Source: Acanthacorydalis orientalis (lineage: Eukaryota; Arthropoda; Insecta; Megaloptera; Corydalidae). Taken from it: 64,000 nt of DNA. The position numbers and the translations under genes were made by a program. Positions 46,533 through 58,363 of the stretch are shown one piece after another. How positions within the stretch are numbered: the first letter of the stretch is position 1; each line of letters opens with the position of its first letter. The stretch is from the NCBI GenBank assembly GCA_034766995.1, contig CM068320.1, positions 24,417,351 to 24,481,350 of the forward strand, given 5' to 3'. The notes under the pieces were generated by a model. The model saw only the letters and a program-made list of their open reading frames with translations. It had not been told where the DNA came from and did no database searches.

Positions 46533-47259
46533 AAACTGGTCCATTTCTTTATATTTCATTTATTATCGACTTTCCAAATCAACTTAAAAAAGTATTATAC
46601 CTTCACTAACGAATCACATGTAAATAAATTGTATTACGTTTAGATTTTCGGCACTTTTAAAAAGTTGAAAACATAGAATTTGATTAAGTGTGAATGTAGA
46701 GACTTGAATACATTGAAAAGTACCTTTTATGAATAAATAAATAAATATTACTAATTTTACTCTCTGAAAGAAGCAGCGGTAAAAAAATTATATAATTACT
46801 TCAGAATTTCCTTATATATAATATTTTTATGTGAAAGCATATTATTTTCAAATATTTCTTCATACTTTAAATCATGTCATGAAAACTGAACTTATATAAA
46901 AATTAAAAAACGATTATTTAGCACAAATTCATTACTAAAAGATTAAAATTCTTTAATTTCTCTTCAAGTCAGTGGCCGCGTTTGATTCTTTTATGTTCCA
47001 CTACAGACATTTCATAAAAATATATTTCATGATAGTTTTATTTTAAAATGTATGCAAATGTATGCAAATTTTATATATGTCAAATATATATAATAGTGGA
47101 TTTCTTCTTCAAATGCCAGTTCATAAAATATTTTATTTCATAAAGTTTTAAAACATTTTAACTGGAACAAACTTCATGATACAGAAACGTTCTTAGATGA
47201 CTTCAGTTATATGTTTACTCGGAATGTATGACAACAAATTTTATCTTATCTATTATTTC
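46533..47259. other. Intergenic; nothing recognised
   Basis: A+T-rich. AAATGTATGC is repeated near 47048 and 47058. Confidence 0.5.
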
Positions 47260-47995
47260 AAGAAAGCAAAAAAAAACATAAGGCTTCTTGTGAATGAAGG
47301 AAGGACAAAGGTATTAAAGATGAATAGAGGGTCGCCGAATTTGGATCTAAATCTAGAAGTAGAAGACCAAAATTATCAAGTAGTGAAGAAATTTGTCTAC
47401 CTTGAAACAATTATAAACTGTGAAAACGACTACAGCAAAGAGATTAAGCATACGGTGATGTTAGAAAACAAATCCTATTTTAGTTTACAGCATCTCTCTC
47501 GGTCCCGTAGTATATATCACTGGAAGTGAAACGTAAAATCTACAAAACAATCATCCGCCCAGTTGTTATTTATGCATCTGAAGCCATATCTCTGAGCAAG
47601 GCGGACATAAAGAATTCACACATTTGAACGTAGAATCGTCAAGAAAATATATGGACCAGTGAGAATGGATAGAAATGAATGGAGAATTATTTTGAACTGG
47701 ATAATCTTTTCAAAAATATAATGGTATATTAGTACATTATTATTAGTAGATTACCTATCAAAATCCAGCGACTTATGTGGCTAAGGCATCTCATACGAAT
47801 GGATGACAATAGGTTATCAGTAAAAAAAATCAGCACAAAAGCTATTCACAAACAACCCATAGGTAGACCGAAAAGAAGGTGGATGTATGGAGTAGAAGAG
47901 GATATAAGATCCTTAAGAATTCCACGGCGGTGAAAAAAAGTGAATGATAGGAATGAATGAGGAGAATTTTGAAAGAGGTAAATATCATTTAGGGA
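47260..47995 (+). pseudogene. LINE reverse transcriptase C-terminal remnant (RTE/CR1-like)
   Basis: A non-LTR retrotransposon protein distinct from the two RTE families nearby. The open part reads RLLVNEGRTKVLKMNRG, YQVVKKFVYLETIINCENDY, SKEIKHTVMLENKSYFSLQH and LSRSRSIYHWK. A shifted frame then gives LEVKRKIYKTIIRPVVIYAS, ERRIVKKIYGPVRMDRNEWR, RLMWLRHLIRMDDNRL and PIGRPKRRWMYGVEEDIRSL. This is the EFVYLGSxIN...ANRAYFGLxxLLRSRSLS...IYKTLIRPVxxYxSETW...RLRWxGHVxRM layout after the RT active site. Frameshifts at about 47525 and 47625, stops, and an insertion near 47700-47750 inactivate it. FADD and upstream domains are absent. Confidence 0.85.
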
Positions 47996-48479
47996 CAGGT
48001 AGCCAAAGGGAATAAAATATTTCGAGAAAAAATTCGATAGTTATATATATATATGAAAAAAATAGCTTTATCCATTACAGACATATTAATACAGCATGGA
48101 CTTATTAAAACATGAAAAGCACAGGAAAAAATAAAAAAAATGTATTCTGATTAAGAACTTATATTCAGCTTCAATATAATATACATTGGATACAATTGTC
48201 ACCTGTTTGAATAAATAAGTAGAAACACTTTTATTCGAAACGTATATACAAAGTATTACCTACATAAGACATCTATTATCTAGTCGGTAATCAGCACATA
48301 TTGTTTGCCGTTAAAAAAAAGAAAACACCGTTAACAATGCAAATAAATTCGATAACCTTCTCGAATACAGTACGTCAGCTTCTATTGTAAAATGTTTCCC
48401 GGAATCGAATGTAAAGGTAAACCATAACTAGAAAATATCTACCCTCAAAATCTGATTTCGCTTATCGTTATTTCGATCC
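47996..48479. other. Intergenic; nothing recognised
   Basis: A+T-rich with a minor TA run at about 48042-48053. Confidence 0.45.
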
Positions 48480-49030
48480 CTCGCGCCATGTCTCGGTAAC
48501 AGACGTCCGTGAAGATATATATCACGACAGGGATATTCTGCGTTGTTGGAGAGATAAGAAAATCATATTCAAATAAGCGTATGCATTCGCTCCGACACCA
48601 CTAAAATGCCTACACAATGGAACAGTGTAAACAGTCAAGCCGTTTTCTTCTGCTCGCCTACGGGATTCGCACGGACTGTCTATTCGTTGCGAGAGCACGC
48701 GATTAACAGAGAACACCTACGTACTGTTGTGCGATGGTCTGTATAACGACAAAAAGGGATTTTTCCGTTGCGTGTCGAGCCGCGCCGGGATTCGGGAACG
48801 ATGTGACTTGAATAGTGTAAACAGATTAATTTAATTTCGCATTCTGCAGCTCGATTCGAATTAGCTGGATGGATTGTTGCGTGGGATTCGTGCAGAGTAT
48901 CGTCGTTTTATCCGATTCTAGCTCACTGTTCTCTTTGTATGCGCTTTATTCATTCATAATTATTCAATTAATGAGAAACGGGATTGTTGTCGACAACTCT
49001 GCTGTAAACGTATCGATAATCCAGTAATAA
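48480..49030. other. CpG-containing low-A+T island
   Basis: This is the longest stretch of balanced composition not explained by a transposon. CpG is frequent (for example CCCTCGCGCCATGTCTCGG, GAGCACGCGATTAACAG and GTCGAGCCGCGCCGGGATTC). Short frames exist: plus 48617-48706 starting MEQCKQSSRFLLLAYGIRTD, and a minus frame 48716-48522. None is recognised. It may be a promoter, enhancer or first exon of a host gene whose body lies outside, or an unknown repeat. Confidence 0.4.
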
Positions 49031-49648
49031 CTAGATTAATTTCAACACAAAAAACGTACACACAATAAAATCGATGCGCTATAGAGACTTTAATAAATAA
49101 TCGATCGACAAAAAGCTAACAAACGACTGAAATACATCATGTTCTGCACATAAAACATGTTCTTGTTTCATTGAAAGTAGATTAAAATTAACATATTAAT
49201 TACACTTTTGTATAGTATCTTGTTTAATAATTCAATATCTTTAACGATGTGAATAACTGAAACATAAATAATATTTTTAAAATTAAAATTTCTTTCGATC
49301 TCAACATTATTTTTTTACATTAAAATATATTATACAAGATAAAACACATTCAGAAATTTGTTTGATAAAAATTAGTGTATGTTTCATATTCATCTTTATT
49401 CTAATAAAAATAAAATAAATAAAAGTATCAGAATACACCATAAAAAATTCTCATTACAAATCAAATTTAAAACATTGCTTGGATCATTTTTAAAGAAAAT
49501 AATGTAATACTTTTTTATAAAATTAAATAAACTTGGATTATCATAAAAATTAACATAAATTTACTGTGTGTCAGGTGAAATTATTATATTATTGTATTTT
49601 ATACAGATTTTAAATAGATTTTTATTTATCAATATATATATATATATA
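49031..49648. other. Intergenic ending in (TA)n
   Basis: A+T-rich. The TA run 49632-49648 forms the left flank of the mariner insertion. Confidence 0.55.
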
Positions 49649-50475
49649 CCTGGGTCGTTCGATAAGTTTGGTAAATTTCTATGATATGATGCCACCATTT
49701 ATTTGGTAACTCCATAGCTATCAAGTGTCACTTTTCAAACTAGTATAAACGAAATTTCAACCAGAAGCGACACGTTGTTCACGTTCTACAGATGTTTGTA
49801 GCGAACATTGGAGCAGTTGTCGCAAAAATGGAAAAAAATGGGCCAGGCCTTTAAGAGTTGATTCGTCACTGTGGATGAAACATTGATCCGTCACTACACA
49901 TCTAACGCGAAGCAGCAGTCAAAGCAGTGGAAAACGACTGGTAAAAAAGTGGGCCGAAGAAGATGAAGACCGTTTTGTCGGCTGAAAAGATGATGGCCAC
50001 TTTTTTTACGATTCACAAGGAATCTTCCCGATCCACTACTTAACGAAGGGGAGAACGATAACAGGAGCCTATTATGCAAAATTATTGGATCATTTGAAAG
50101 AAAAGCTGAAACAAAAACGACCAAATTGGCGCACAAAATAGTTCTCGTTCACCAGAACAACGCACCGTCCCACAAATCGACAGTCGCAATGGCAAAATTA
50201 CACGAATTAGGCTTCAAATTGATTCCTCGTCCATTCTATTCTCTAGATTTGGCCCATGTGGCTTCTTCATCTTCCCAAACTTGAAAAAAGGACTTTGACT
50301 CGGTAGGAAGAAATTCTCATCGAATGAGGATATCATCGCCGCTATCAATACGTATTTTTCAGACTCAGTGAACCAAGTGTACAGCCCTCAATGAAGACTA
50401 TGTTGAGAAATAAAATCGATTTTTTCCAAAGAACTGTTTAACTTGCTTTTTTACCATACTTGTCAAACGACCGTC

Positions 50476-50478
<3 letters not shown>
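49649..50478 (+). mobile_element. Mariner relic (830 bp) inside (TA)n
   Basis: The left terminus CCTGGGTCGTTCGATAAGTT then TGGTAAA is matched by the right terminus (reverse complement CACGACGGTCGTTTGACAAG then TATGGTAAA). TA lies on each side (49647-49648 and 50479-50480), with (TA)n on both flanks. It is shorter than a full mariner because the N-terminal coding region and parts of the catalytic region are deleted. Confidence 0.9.
49860..50412 (+). pseudogene. Degenerate mariner transposase fragment
   Basis: Shifted frames read FVTVDETLIRHYTSNAKQQS, SKQWKTTGKKVGRRR, then VLVHQNNAPSHKSTVAMAKL, HELGFKLIPRPFYSLDLAH and, near the end, a YVEK-like C-terminus. The second catalytic Asp, in the family HQDNAP, reads HQNNAP. 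The SPDLAPCDFFLF segment with the third Asp is disrupted by a small deletion. It is catalytically dead. The helix-turn-helix region is absent. Confidence 0.87.
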
Positions 50479-50513
<35 letters not shown>

Positions 50514-51356
50514 TATATGTATATATATATATATATTTATTTATTTATATATATTTATATTCTAAAACATGAATCTTTAAATACCATCAACGTGGACATA
50601 TGTTATCACCAAATCAATTTTATACATTCAGTGACAAATGTAATAAAATATACATAAAGTGAAATAAAGTATAATCTATTCATATCTGAATAGTGTTATT
50701 CGTGTCGTACACGATGTCCTACATAACGTTATACACACAGAAAGTTTCAAAAAATTACCAACAAGATGGTTCGTATTCCTTTAGAAATTGAGTTAAAATA
50801 ATATTTTTATTGTTAGAAATACGCAATGATCAAACAGATAAAAAAACACATTTTAGCGTATAGTATTCGATACATTTTATCTGTTTTATACATCTCTGTT
50901 CAAAATAGAAAGTTATCTCTACAGTTGTCTTCACTTCTATTATGTATTTTCACAACTATAGGTACAATGTATTATGAAAAATCATTCAGTGTTTTGTATT
51001 ATATTTCAGTTACTTCATTTTAAATATATTGTTCTATGATTAATAAAAAAAAACAAACAAAAATAACAATCATATAATTAACTAATTAAGAAATAATACT
51101 TTTTAAGAAGCTGGCAGACAAAAGTCTACGCGGTCACTATTAATTTCTAGTGTAAAAAATACATTTCGAAAACCACTACTCTATAATATAATAAGCATAT
51201 ACTGAAGTTATTAAATAACCTTTTAAATAAAAAAAATATTTAAAAAAAAATCAGTTAAGAAAAATTTAATTTCTCTTAAAATTTTAAAACTAATGCAAAA
51301 AAAATATTTATTAACAATTTTTAATATTTATCTGCTTTTTTCTCTTTTTCATCTAT
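50479..51356. other. (TA)n flank and intergenic sequence
   Basis: TA-rich to about 50560 (50479-50510 and 50518-50535 are the purest parts). The rest is featureless. Confidence 0.55.
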
Positions 51357-51357
51357 A

Positions 51358-51415
<58 letters not shown>
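51357..51415. repeat. (TA)n microsatellite
   Basis: A pure TA run. Confidence 0.95.
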
Positions 51416-51419
<4 letters not shown>

Positions 51420-51768
51420 TATAAAAATATACATTTTTGATGTTTGCCATTCTCTTATAATAAATATGTGAAAAACTATCATTTATAAAAAAAGATGCTA
51501 CCCTAGACGTTTCTCTTCGAGCTGACATCAAACCGTGCTCCCAATAATACGTTCATAAACTATATCAGCAATTACTTTAGTTATATTTATATGAAATAAA
51601 AACGACAATGAAAAATGATATATTCGGCAATACTCTAAATCATTACCTTAAACGATCTGAAAAATACAATATACACAAAGAGAACAAATTTGTAATTTCA
51701 GTAATACTTGTACTGTATTTAAATTATTTTTTAATTAAATTACTTTAAGAACTTTACTACCAATATCG

Positions 51769-51799
<31 letters not shown>

Positions 51800-52709
51800 A
51801 CATCACAAATAATTATGTATTCAATATTAATTCTGAATTCTTGATATAAAATATGGTATTATTTAAACATACATAATCAAAATAATTAGAATTTATTTTT
51901 TTATAAAATGAATTCGTATAATAAAATACAGCATGGTTAAAAATTATACACAAATAAAAAATTAAATGAAAAAATATAAAATTTTACTACTAACCATGAA
52001 AATATTTTTTTTTTAAAAAAAACAAAACATCTTTTATTTCAAGCCCATTTACTATTTTATGAGCTTCTAATTGAATAGTGGTGAGTAGCAACTCATATGA
52101 TTGATTGGAGTTTTAGTACGAATCAAAAAATATAAAATACTCTCACAGATAGTAAAATAAAAAAATATTTAAATGAACAGTCATTTGAATGAATAGAATG
52201 ATCATTGCTTTGTTATAAAATATCGATGAATAATTTTGTAATTTGAACGAGTTTAAAAAAATGCACTGAAAAATTTGTTCATAACATTATTTTTTAGAAA
52301 AGTTAATTGAATAATAATTAACTACAGAATACAATTGAATAATTTATAGTACATATTTAAAATTCTTTTATAAAATGTTTTTTCTTTCTTAACAATATTT
52401 ATAAAATATTGCATTCTTTTGAAAATTGTAAATATACAAAAATAACATATTAGAGAGTAGAGATGCACCAAAAATTCAATACTCTTTGAACAATTAACTT
52501 TCTTAAATCTACTTGAGTTAAAAACAAACTTACCAATCCATATTTTCCACTTAAATTTTAAATTTAAATAATTAATAGAAATAGATACTTTTCTTCAAAT
52601 AAAATATGTACATTCTTCGATTCTAATCAATTTTTAAATTTTTTCTATTATTTATATTTTTAATCATTATTCTCATACTATAATAATATATTCTACTTCA
52701 TTGTAATTT
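51416..52709. other. Intergenic with (TA)n at 51773-51799
   Basis: A+T-rich. Nothing recognised. Confidence 0.5.
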
Positions 52710-53333
52710 TCAGATATCAAATATTTCTAAATTTTAATTAAAATTTTTCTGATAATTTCTTACAACATTTTCTGTAAATAAAGATCATAATTATATTCTA
52801 TTTAATTTAAACTTAAATCGATGAATTGTGCTTTAACTCAACTTTAACTTTATACAATGAATTTACCAAATAAATCTAAAACTAAGCAAACAAACAAAAT
52901 ATTAAAACTTATAAAAAAATCATTTATCAGAAACCACTTTCTATATATTTTTATACAAAACGTGATTTCTCATAAATGTTTTTTTCTATATTTTTTATAA
53001 ATTTTATCACTTTAATATATTTTTCCTTTAGATTTCAATTTCAATAGAAAAAATAATTAAACAAATATAGTAATGTATGTTATTTAAGAAAATGCTTTTC
53101 ATACATACCTTTTTCATTTTAAATTAAATTTTTGTACTCTATTTCTTACAACATTACAATAAATTTATTCAGTTATAAATTTGTTATAAGTACATAGAAA
53201 TATTTCCATTAATATAAAAAAAATACAAAAAAATATATCCTAGGTAATTTAACAAAAAAATTATAGACAAACTTAAAAGTAATAAGAATATTTTAAATAT
53301 GAATATTATTTTATTATAGTTTAATATTTGTCA

Positions 53334-53368
<35 letters not shown>

Positions 53369-53386
53369 GACATATATATATACATA

Positions 53387-53432
<46 letters not shown>

Positions 53433-54205
53433 AATATATCTACATATGTATATATATATATATATATACAACCATATATATGACATATATTTATACATAT
53501 TTATGTATATATATATATATATATATTAAACAAATTTTAAACTATAATAAAATGATATTTATATTTAAAATATTCTTATTACTTTTAAGTTTGTCTATAA
53601 TTTTTTTGGTAAATTACGTAGGATATAATTTTTTGTGTTTTTTTATATTAATTGAAATATTTCTATGTACGTATACAAATAACAAATACTTATAACAAAT
53701 ACTTATAACAAATACTTACTCGTACAAAAAAATCGTACTTATAACAAATTTATACCTGAATAACTTTATTGTAATGTTATAAGAAATAGAGTATAAAAAT
53801 TTAATTTAAAATGAAAAAGGTATATATGAAAAGCATTTTCTTAACTAACATACATTACTATATTTTTTTAATTATTTTTTTCTATTTAAATAGAAATCTA
53901 AAGAAAAAAATTTACTAAAGTGATAAAATTTATAAAAAATATAGAAACAAATCATTTGTGAGAAATCACTTTTTGTATAAAAATATATAAAAAGTGATTT
54001 CTGATAAATAATTTTTTTTAATTTTTTTATAAGTTTTAATATTTTGTTTGTTTGCTTAGTCTTAAATTTATTTAAAAAATTCATTTTACAAAGAGAAAAT
54101 TAAGTTAAAGCACAATTCATCGATTTAAGTTTAAATTAAATAGAATAATATCATGTTTTTTATTTAAAAAAATGTTGAGAGATAATTGTTTTAATGGAAT
54201 AATTT
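52710..54205. repeat. Large imperfect palindrome (foldback-type)
   Basis: The left arm (about 52710-53332) and right arm (about 53528-54205) are reverse complements over about 600 bp. Paired landmarks include TAAATCGATGAATTGTGCTT near 52815 with AAGCACAATTCATCGATTTA near 54109, and AAATGCTTTTCATACATACC near 53091 with GGTATATATGAAAAGCATTT near 53819. TTAAAAGTAATAAGAATATT near 53274 pairs with AATATTCTTATTACTTTTAA near 53570. The arms differ by scattered substitutions and small indels. The right arm has an extra ATAACAAATACTT triplication at 53686-53725. No coding region. It could be a foldback transposon or a duplicated inversion. Confidence 0.9.
53333..53527. repeat. TA-rich centre of the palindrome
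   Basis: (TA)n broken by TATATGACATATATA motifs, near 53365 and 53475, and ACATATATGTATA words. The spacer is itself partly self-complementary. Confidence 0.93.
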
Positions 54206-54357
54206 TAAACGTTTGGCACTCATACTTTAGTGTATCGAATTAAGGGATGATTCGAACAGAAGTGTGCGAACTAGGTGTGATTTTTACTTATATTTGTGTT
54301 TCGGGCGTTAATAACCTTAGCTGTCGAAGCGCCCTAAAATCCCAATGACCAATCAAC

Positions 54358-54403
<46 letters not shown>

Positions 54404-54968
54404 GTGTGTGTGTGTATGTATATATATACATAAAGCAGTATATTGAATAAACTATGTTTGAAAAAAATGTACTTTAAATTGATTAATTATATCAAATTAA
54501 TTCATCTCAATTTACTTCATAACAACAACAAAAAATCATTTCAGCTTTAATGTGAGCTCTACATCAAATGCTTCTTAACCATACTTAACATTTCATTTGA
54601 AACAAATAACCGTATATTTTAATAAATGGTTCATTTTATCCCAGTTGTTTCAGTTTATATATTAATGTATCACGAATTGCACACACACAGTGCTTCACGC
54701 CAACTGGTATCGTAAACTCAATAATAAATCATTAAAACACACCGTAAAGGAGAAAAAATGTTACTTTCGGCTTCTTTTCGACAAAAACAACACGCCATAA
54801 ATATGTAAATGAAAACAGAAGAAATATTAAATAGAATTAAAAAATTTGTATGCGCTAATGCCACAAGTTACGCATATTGTGTACAATGCGATCTAATCAA
54901 AATTAATGAACATTCGTAGTATTTCGTACAAGAGTTCTGTTTGTTTGAATTAATAGAATGGACGTGTG

Positions 54969-54971
<3 letters not shown>
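54206..54971. other. Intergenic with a short hairpin block and (TA)n
   Basis: 54297-54350 contains GGGCGTTAATAACCTTAGCT and GTCGAAGCGCCCTAAAATCC, with GGGCG...CGCCC able to pair. It looks like a repeat terminus but is unclassified. (TA)n at 54360-54404 with TGTGTGTG follows. Confidence 0.4.

Positions 54972-55012
<41 letters not shown>
54972..55012. repeat. (TA)n microsatellite
   Basis: A pure TA run. Confidence 0.95.
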
Positions 55013-55017
<5 letters not shown>

Positions 55018-55344
55018 TTTAATGTGTATTACAGATACTAAACACACAAATAAAACGAGTAATTTCGATGTTATCGTAAAATTAGACATGAAATTTTAAC
55101 GTCTCGTTTTTTCAGTGCTTTTTATCACAATAGCTTTAGAACGACAGCCTTATTCGTTATCAACAGTGTCAAGTTTATGACGCAGTGTAAGGGTGTTATT
55201 GCTAAAATAAAATATCGGTTATCATGATGTATTGTTCTATATAAACTATTTTTATATCCGTATTGATTTTCTTAAGCTGCTAACTAAAAACAATATATTT
55301 TTAACATTAATGATATACTTTAATATACCTTCTTGTGAATAGAT

Positions 55345-55404
<60 letters not shown>

Positions 55405-55793
55405 CATGTGTATATATATACATATATACATATATATATATATGTGTGTGTGTGTATGTATGTGTATGTATCATAATTGCAAACATAATTAATATATTAC
55501 AAATATGGTAGAAAATCCTGAAATAATGTTAGAATAAATTAGTGAAAAAAACTAAAATGCAAAAAAGACGTCACAGTCAGAATAAGAATAAAAATTTACA
55601 AATCGAAATGTTTGATGTATTAAAAAAAATAATAATAGGCAAAAAATATAAAGTGTTGGCCGAAGAAAAACAAAAATATGAAAAGGTTAATAATCATATC
55701 GGAAAACGCATCAAAATGTGAAGAAAAAACACTTTAGTATTCAAATTGGAATATACCTAAGAATCTATATACAATGAATCAACAAGCTATCAA

Positions 55794-55825
<32 letters not shown>

Positions 55826-55987
55826 CGTAAAATTTTAAAAACAAATTAAAAAAAAGTTGCTCGAATTGAGAATACAATACATTATTATACTTTAAAAATA
55901 TTATTTTATTAATTGAACATACTCAAGAGTACATTTCCAATCCAATTCCAATTCCAATGTATATGAATTTGAAGGTCATAAACGATC
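55013..55987. other. Intergenic with long compound (TA)n at 55348-55465
   Basis: The 55348-55465 tract is TA with TACATATACATG and GTGTGTGT parts. Another TA run lies at 55796-55820. At 55958-55984, GTATATGAATTTGAAGGTCA is a stray copy of the right end of the Hsmar1-like element. Confidence 0.6.
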
Positions 55988-56170
55988 AAAAAGTTGCCTC
56001 TCACAATAGAAATATTATCTTTTTTAAGTGTGTGATAGTAAGTTTTGAACAAATCGATTCAGCAAGAAAGAATGCAAGTATTTTCTTTATCTAGACATCC
56101 AAATGAAAAGAGAAAATATTTTACTGAAATGAATTGATTCAGATTCTTACTCAAATCTCATACAACTTAC

Positions 56171-56233
<63 letters not shown>

Positions 56234-56438
56234 GGGAGAGAGAGAAAGAGAGATATTAGGTGTACAGATTTTTTTCTGACCATTTGCGCTGTTGCTTATC
56301 GTGATATAAAGAGGGGAGCCATCGACTTAGTTACCGTCCCGGGAGTCGTTAGAGACCCGCTAACCAGTATATGACAAGCAAATAATAATATATAGTCGTA
56401 GAATTGCAACATGGAAGTTGAGTGACTTTGGTGTCTTA
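55988..56438 (+). repeat. Approximately 430-bp direct duplication, copy 1
   Basis: It matches 57936-58363 in order: GTGTGTGATAGTAAGTT, CAAATCGATTCAGCAAGAAA, TCTCATACAACTTACGAATA, a TA/GA tract, TTAGGTGTACAGATTTTTTT, GACCATTTGCGCTGTTGCTT, CGTCCCGGGAGTCGTTAGAG and GGAAGTTGAGTGACTTTGG. Copy 1 has a longer TA run (56173-56230). Its 3' end joins an Hsmar1-like element at about 56438. Confidence 0.93.
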
Positions 56439-56910
56439 ATTTTTTTCAATGAAAGTGCCATTTGATTGAGTTCATGTCAATATCATCTAAAAGTGAATTT
56501 TTCGGTCTGACTTTGATAACATTGACTTTGGCTTAATTATTAGTTTTTCTTTAAATGGGACTATTGAATTAAAGATGGAAAAGAAGCAAATAAGAACAAT
56601 TTTTGTAAGAGCAATACTTTTTTGTGGGTACAGTTAAGGAACGTACAGTTCAATGACGGTTACAAAAAATTTTTGCTGGGGACGAGAGCCTTGAAGAAGG
56701 TCACTAGCGTTTTTCTTCAGTTCATAACAACCAACTGAAGACGTCAGTTGAATCAGTACCACGCACAACAATTCGAGATCTTGCAGAAAAATTAGTCGCT
56801 AGTCATCGAACAGTTCTGGACCTCTTAAAACAGCTAGGAAAATTAAAAAAACAGAAAAATGTTTATTAATTTTAAGGTCACAAATCTCAATTATTTCTCT
56901 ATCAATCTAA
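56439..56910 (+). mobile_element. Hsmar1-like element, truncated at the left
   Basis: From CTTAATTTTTTTCAATGAAA onward it matches the 36.4-kb element. It has one N-terminal helix-turn-helix remnant starting at ATG 56575 (MEKKQIRTIF), later reading DLAEKLVASHRTVLDLLKQL in a shifted frame. It ends at a degenerate right terminus (56910). The left terminus is missing, replaced by the duplicated repeat. Confidence 0.82.
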
Positions 56911-57088
56911 TAATTACACATATTAAATTATCTTATACTTTAGATAAGATAAAGAACATTTATAGCTACTAAAAAGACATTGTAGTAGTTAAATGTTTCT
57001 ATTAGACTGAAACTATATTATTACCTTCGAATATATTTAATTATCTTCCAAAATTAAACATTTTTAGAATAATTATATTTTTATTAAG
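56911..57088 (+). repeat. Segment shared with 32524-32698 (inverted)
   Basis: See the 32524-32698 entry. Here it lies between two pieces of Hsmar1-like sequence, which shows it is internal to a composite element. Confidence 0.85.
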
Positions 57089-57239
57089 TTGAATCAGAAC
57101 CACGCACAACAATTCGAGATTTTGCACAAAAGTTAGTCGATAGTCATCGAACAGTTCTGGATCTCATAAAACCACTTAAATTAAAAAATGTATATGAATT
57201 TGAAGATCATAAACCGCAATTATTTTTCTACCAACCTAA
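57089..57239 (+). mobile_element. Hsmar1-like element, right terminal fragment
   Basis: GTTGAATCAGAACCACGCAC to CATCGAACAGTTCTGGATCT, then GTATATGAATTTGAAGATCA and the intact right terminus (reverse complement TTAGGTTGGTAGAAAAATAA then TTGCGG). It completes the composite. Confidence 0.85.
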
Positions 57240-57709
57240 TATAATAGTAAAAAACGTAATTCTGAATCTAATTTTTCATATCTATTTCATTTTATAAAGA
57301 AATGTGTTTACAATTATTATTACTATTACATTGTACTTTTGGACTTTTTTGGATAGAATTCCAATCATAAATATTCCTGCAGTATTTTTTAAAAAAAATC
57401 TAAAATTGAATTTTTTTATGAACATTTCACTATTTAACTTCATATACTGGTATGTATAATATATATATATATAACTGTAGACATATACTTGAAAACAATA
57501 TGAACAAAGTTATTTATACTTCTACCTTTTTGCTGAAATTCAATGTGACATATCAGTTTTCCTGTAAATAACACATTTAAGTAATCATACGTTAAGTAAT
57601 ATTTATATATCGTTTATATTTCTCAATAATTTATTAATAAAAAATAATATTTTTCTATTATTTAATTTATGTAACTCTAAAATATAAAATTATAAGAAAC
57701 AGACGAATA

Positions 57710-57756
<47 letters not shown>

Positions 57757-57935
57757 GTAAATTAATTGAGAATGCAGTAAACAAAGACCGACTTAATAAT
57801 TATATATCAAATAAAAGAAAAAATTCTACTCGTAGATTTGAAAATATGTAATTGAAAAATTAAATATTAAAGATCTTCACAGTTGTAAATAAATAAAGAA
57901 AAAGTTTGCATAAAATATTATTTAAACTTTTAAGA
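57240..57935. other. Intergenic with (TA)n at 57714-57754
   Basis: A+T-rich. A short TA run also lies at 57462-57473. No gene. Confidence 0.5.
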
Positions 57936-58122
57936 CTAAAAAGTTTCCTCTCAAAAAAGAAATATTATCTTTCTTAAGTGTGTGATAGTAAGTTCTGAAC
58001 AAATCGATTCAGCAAGAAAGAATGCAAGTATTTTCTTTATCTAGACATCAAAATGAAAAGAGAAAACATTTTACTGAAATGAATTGATTTAGATTCATAC
58101 TCAAATCTCATACAACTTACGA

Positions 58123-58169
<47 letters not shown>

Positions 58170-58363
58170 TATATTTATTAGGTGTACAGATTTTTTTTGT
58201 GACCATTTGCGCTGTTGCTTATCCTGATATAAAGAGGGAAGCCATCGACGTGGTTACCGTCCCGGGAGTCGTTAGAGACCCGATAACCAGTACATGACAA
58301 GAAAGTAAAAATATATAGTCGTAGAATTGCAACACGGAAGTTCAGTTACTTTGGTGTCTTTTT
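57936..58363 (+). repeat. Approximately 430-bp direct duplication, copy 2
   Basis: Partner of 55988-56438, with a (TA)n(GA)n tract at 58123-58162. Sequence beyond 58363 continues as the mariner-like relic, so the duplication includes the left end of that element. Confidence 0.93.
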
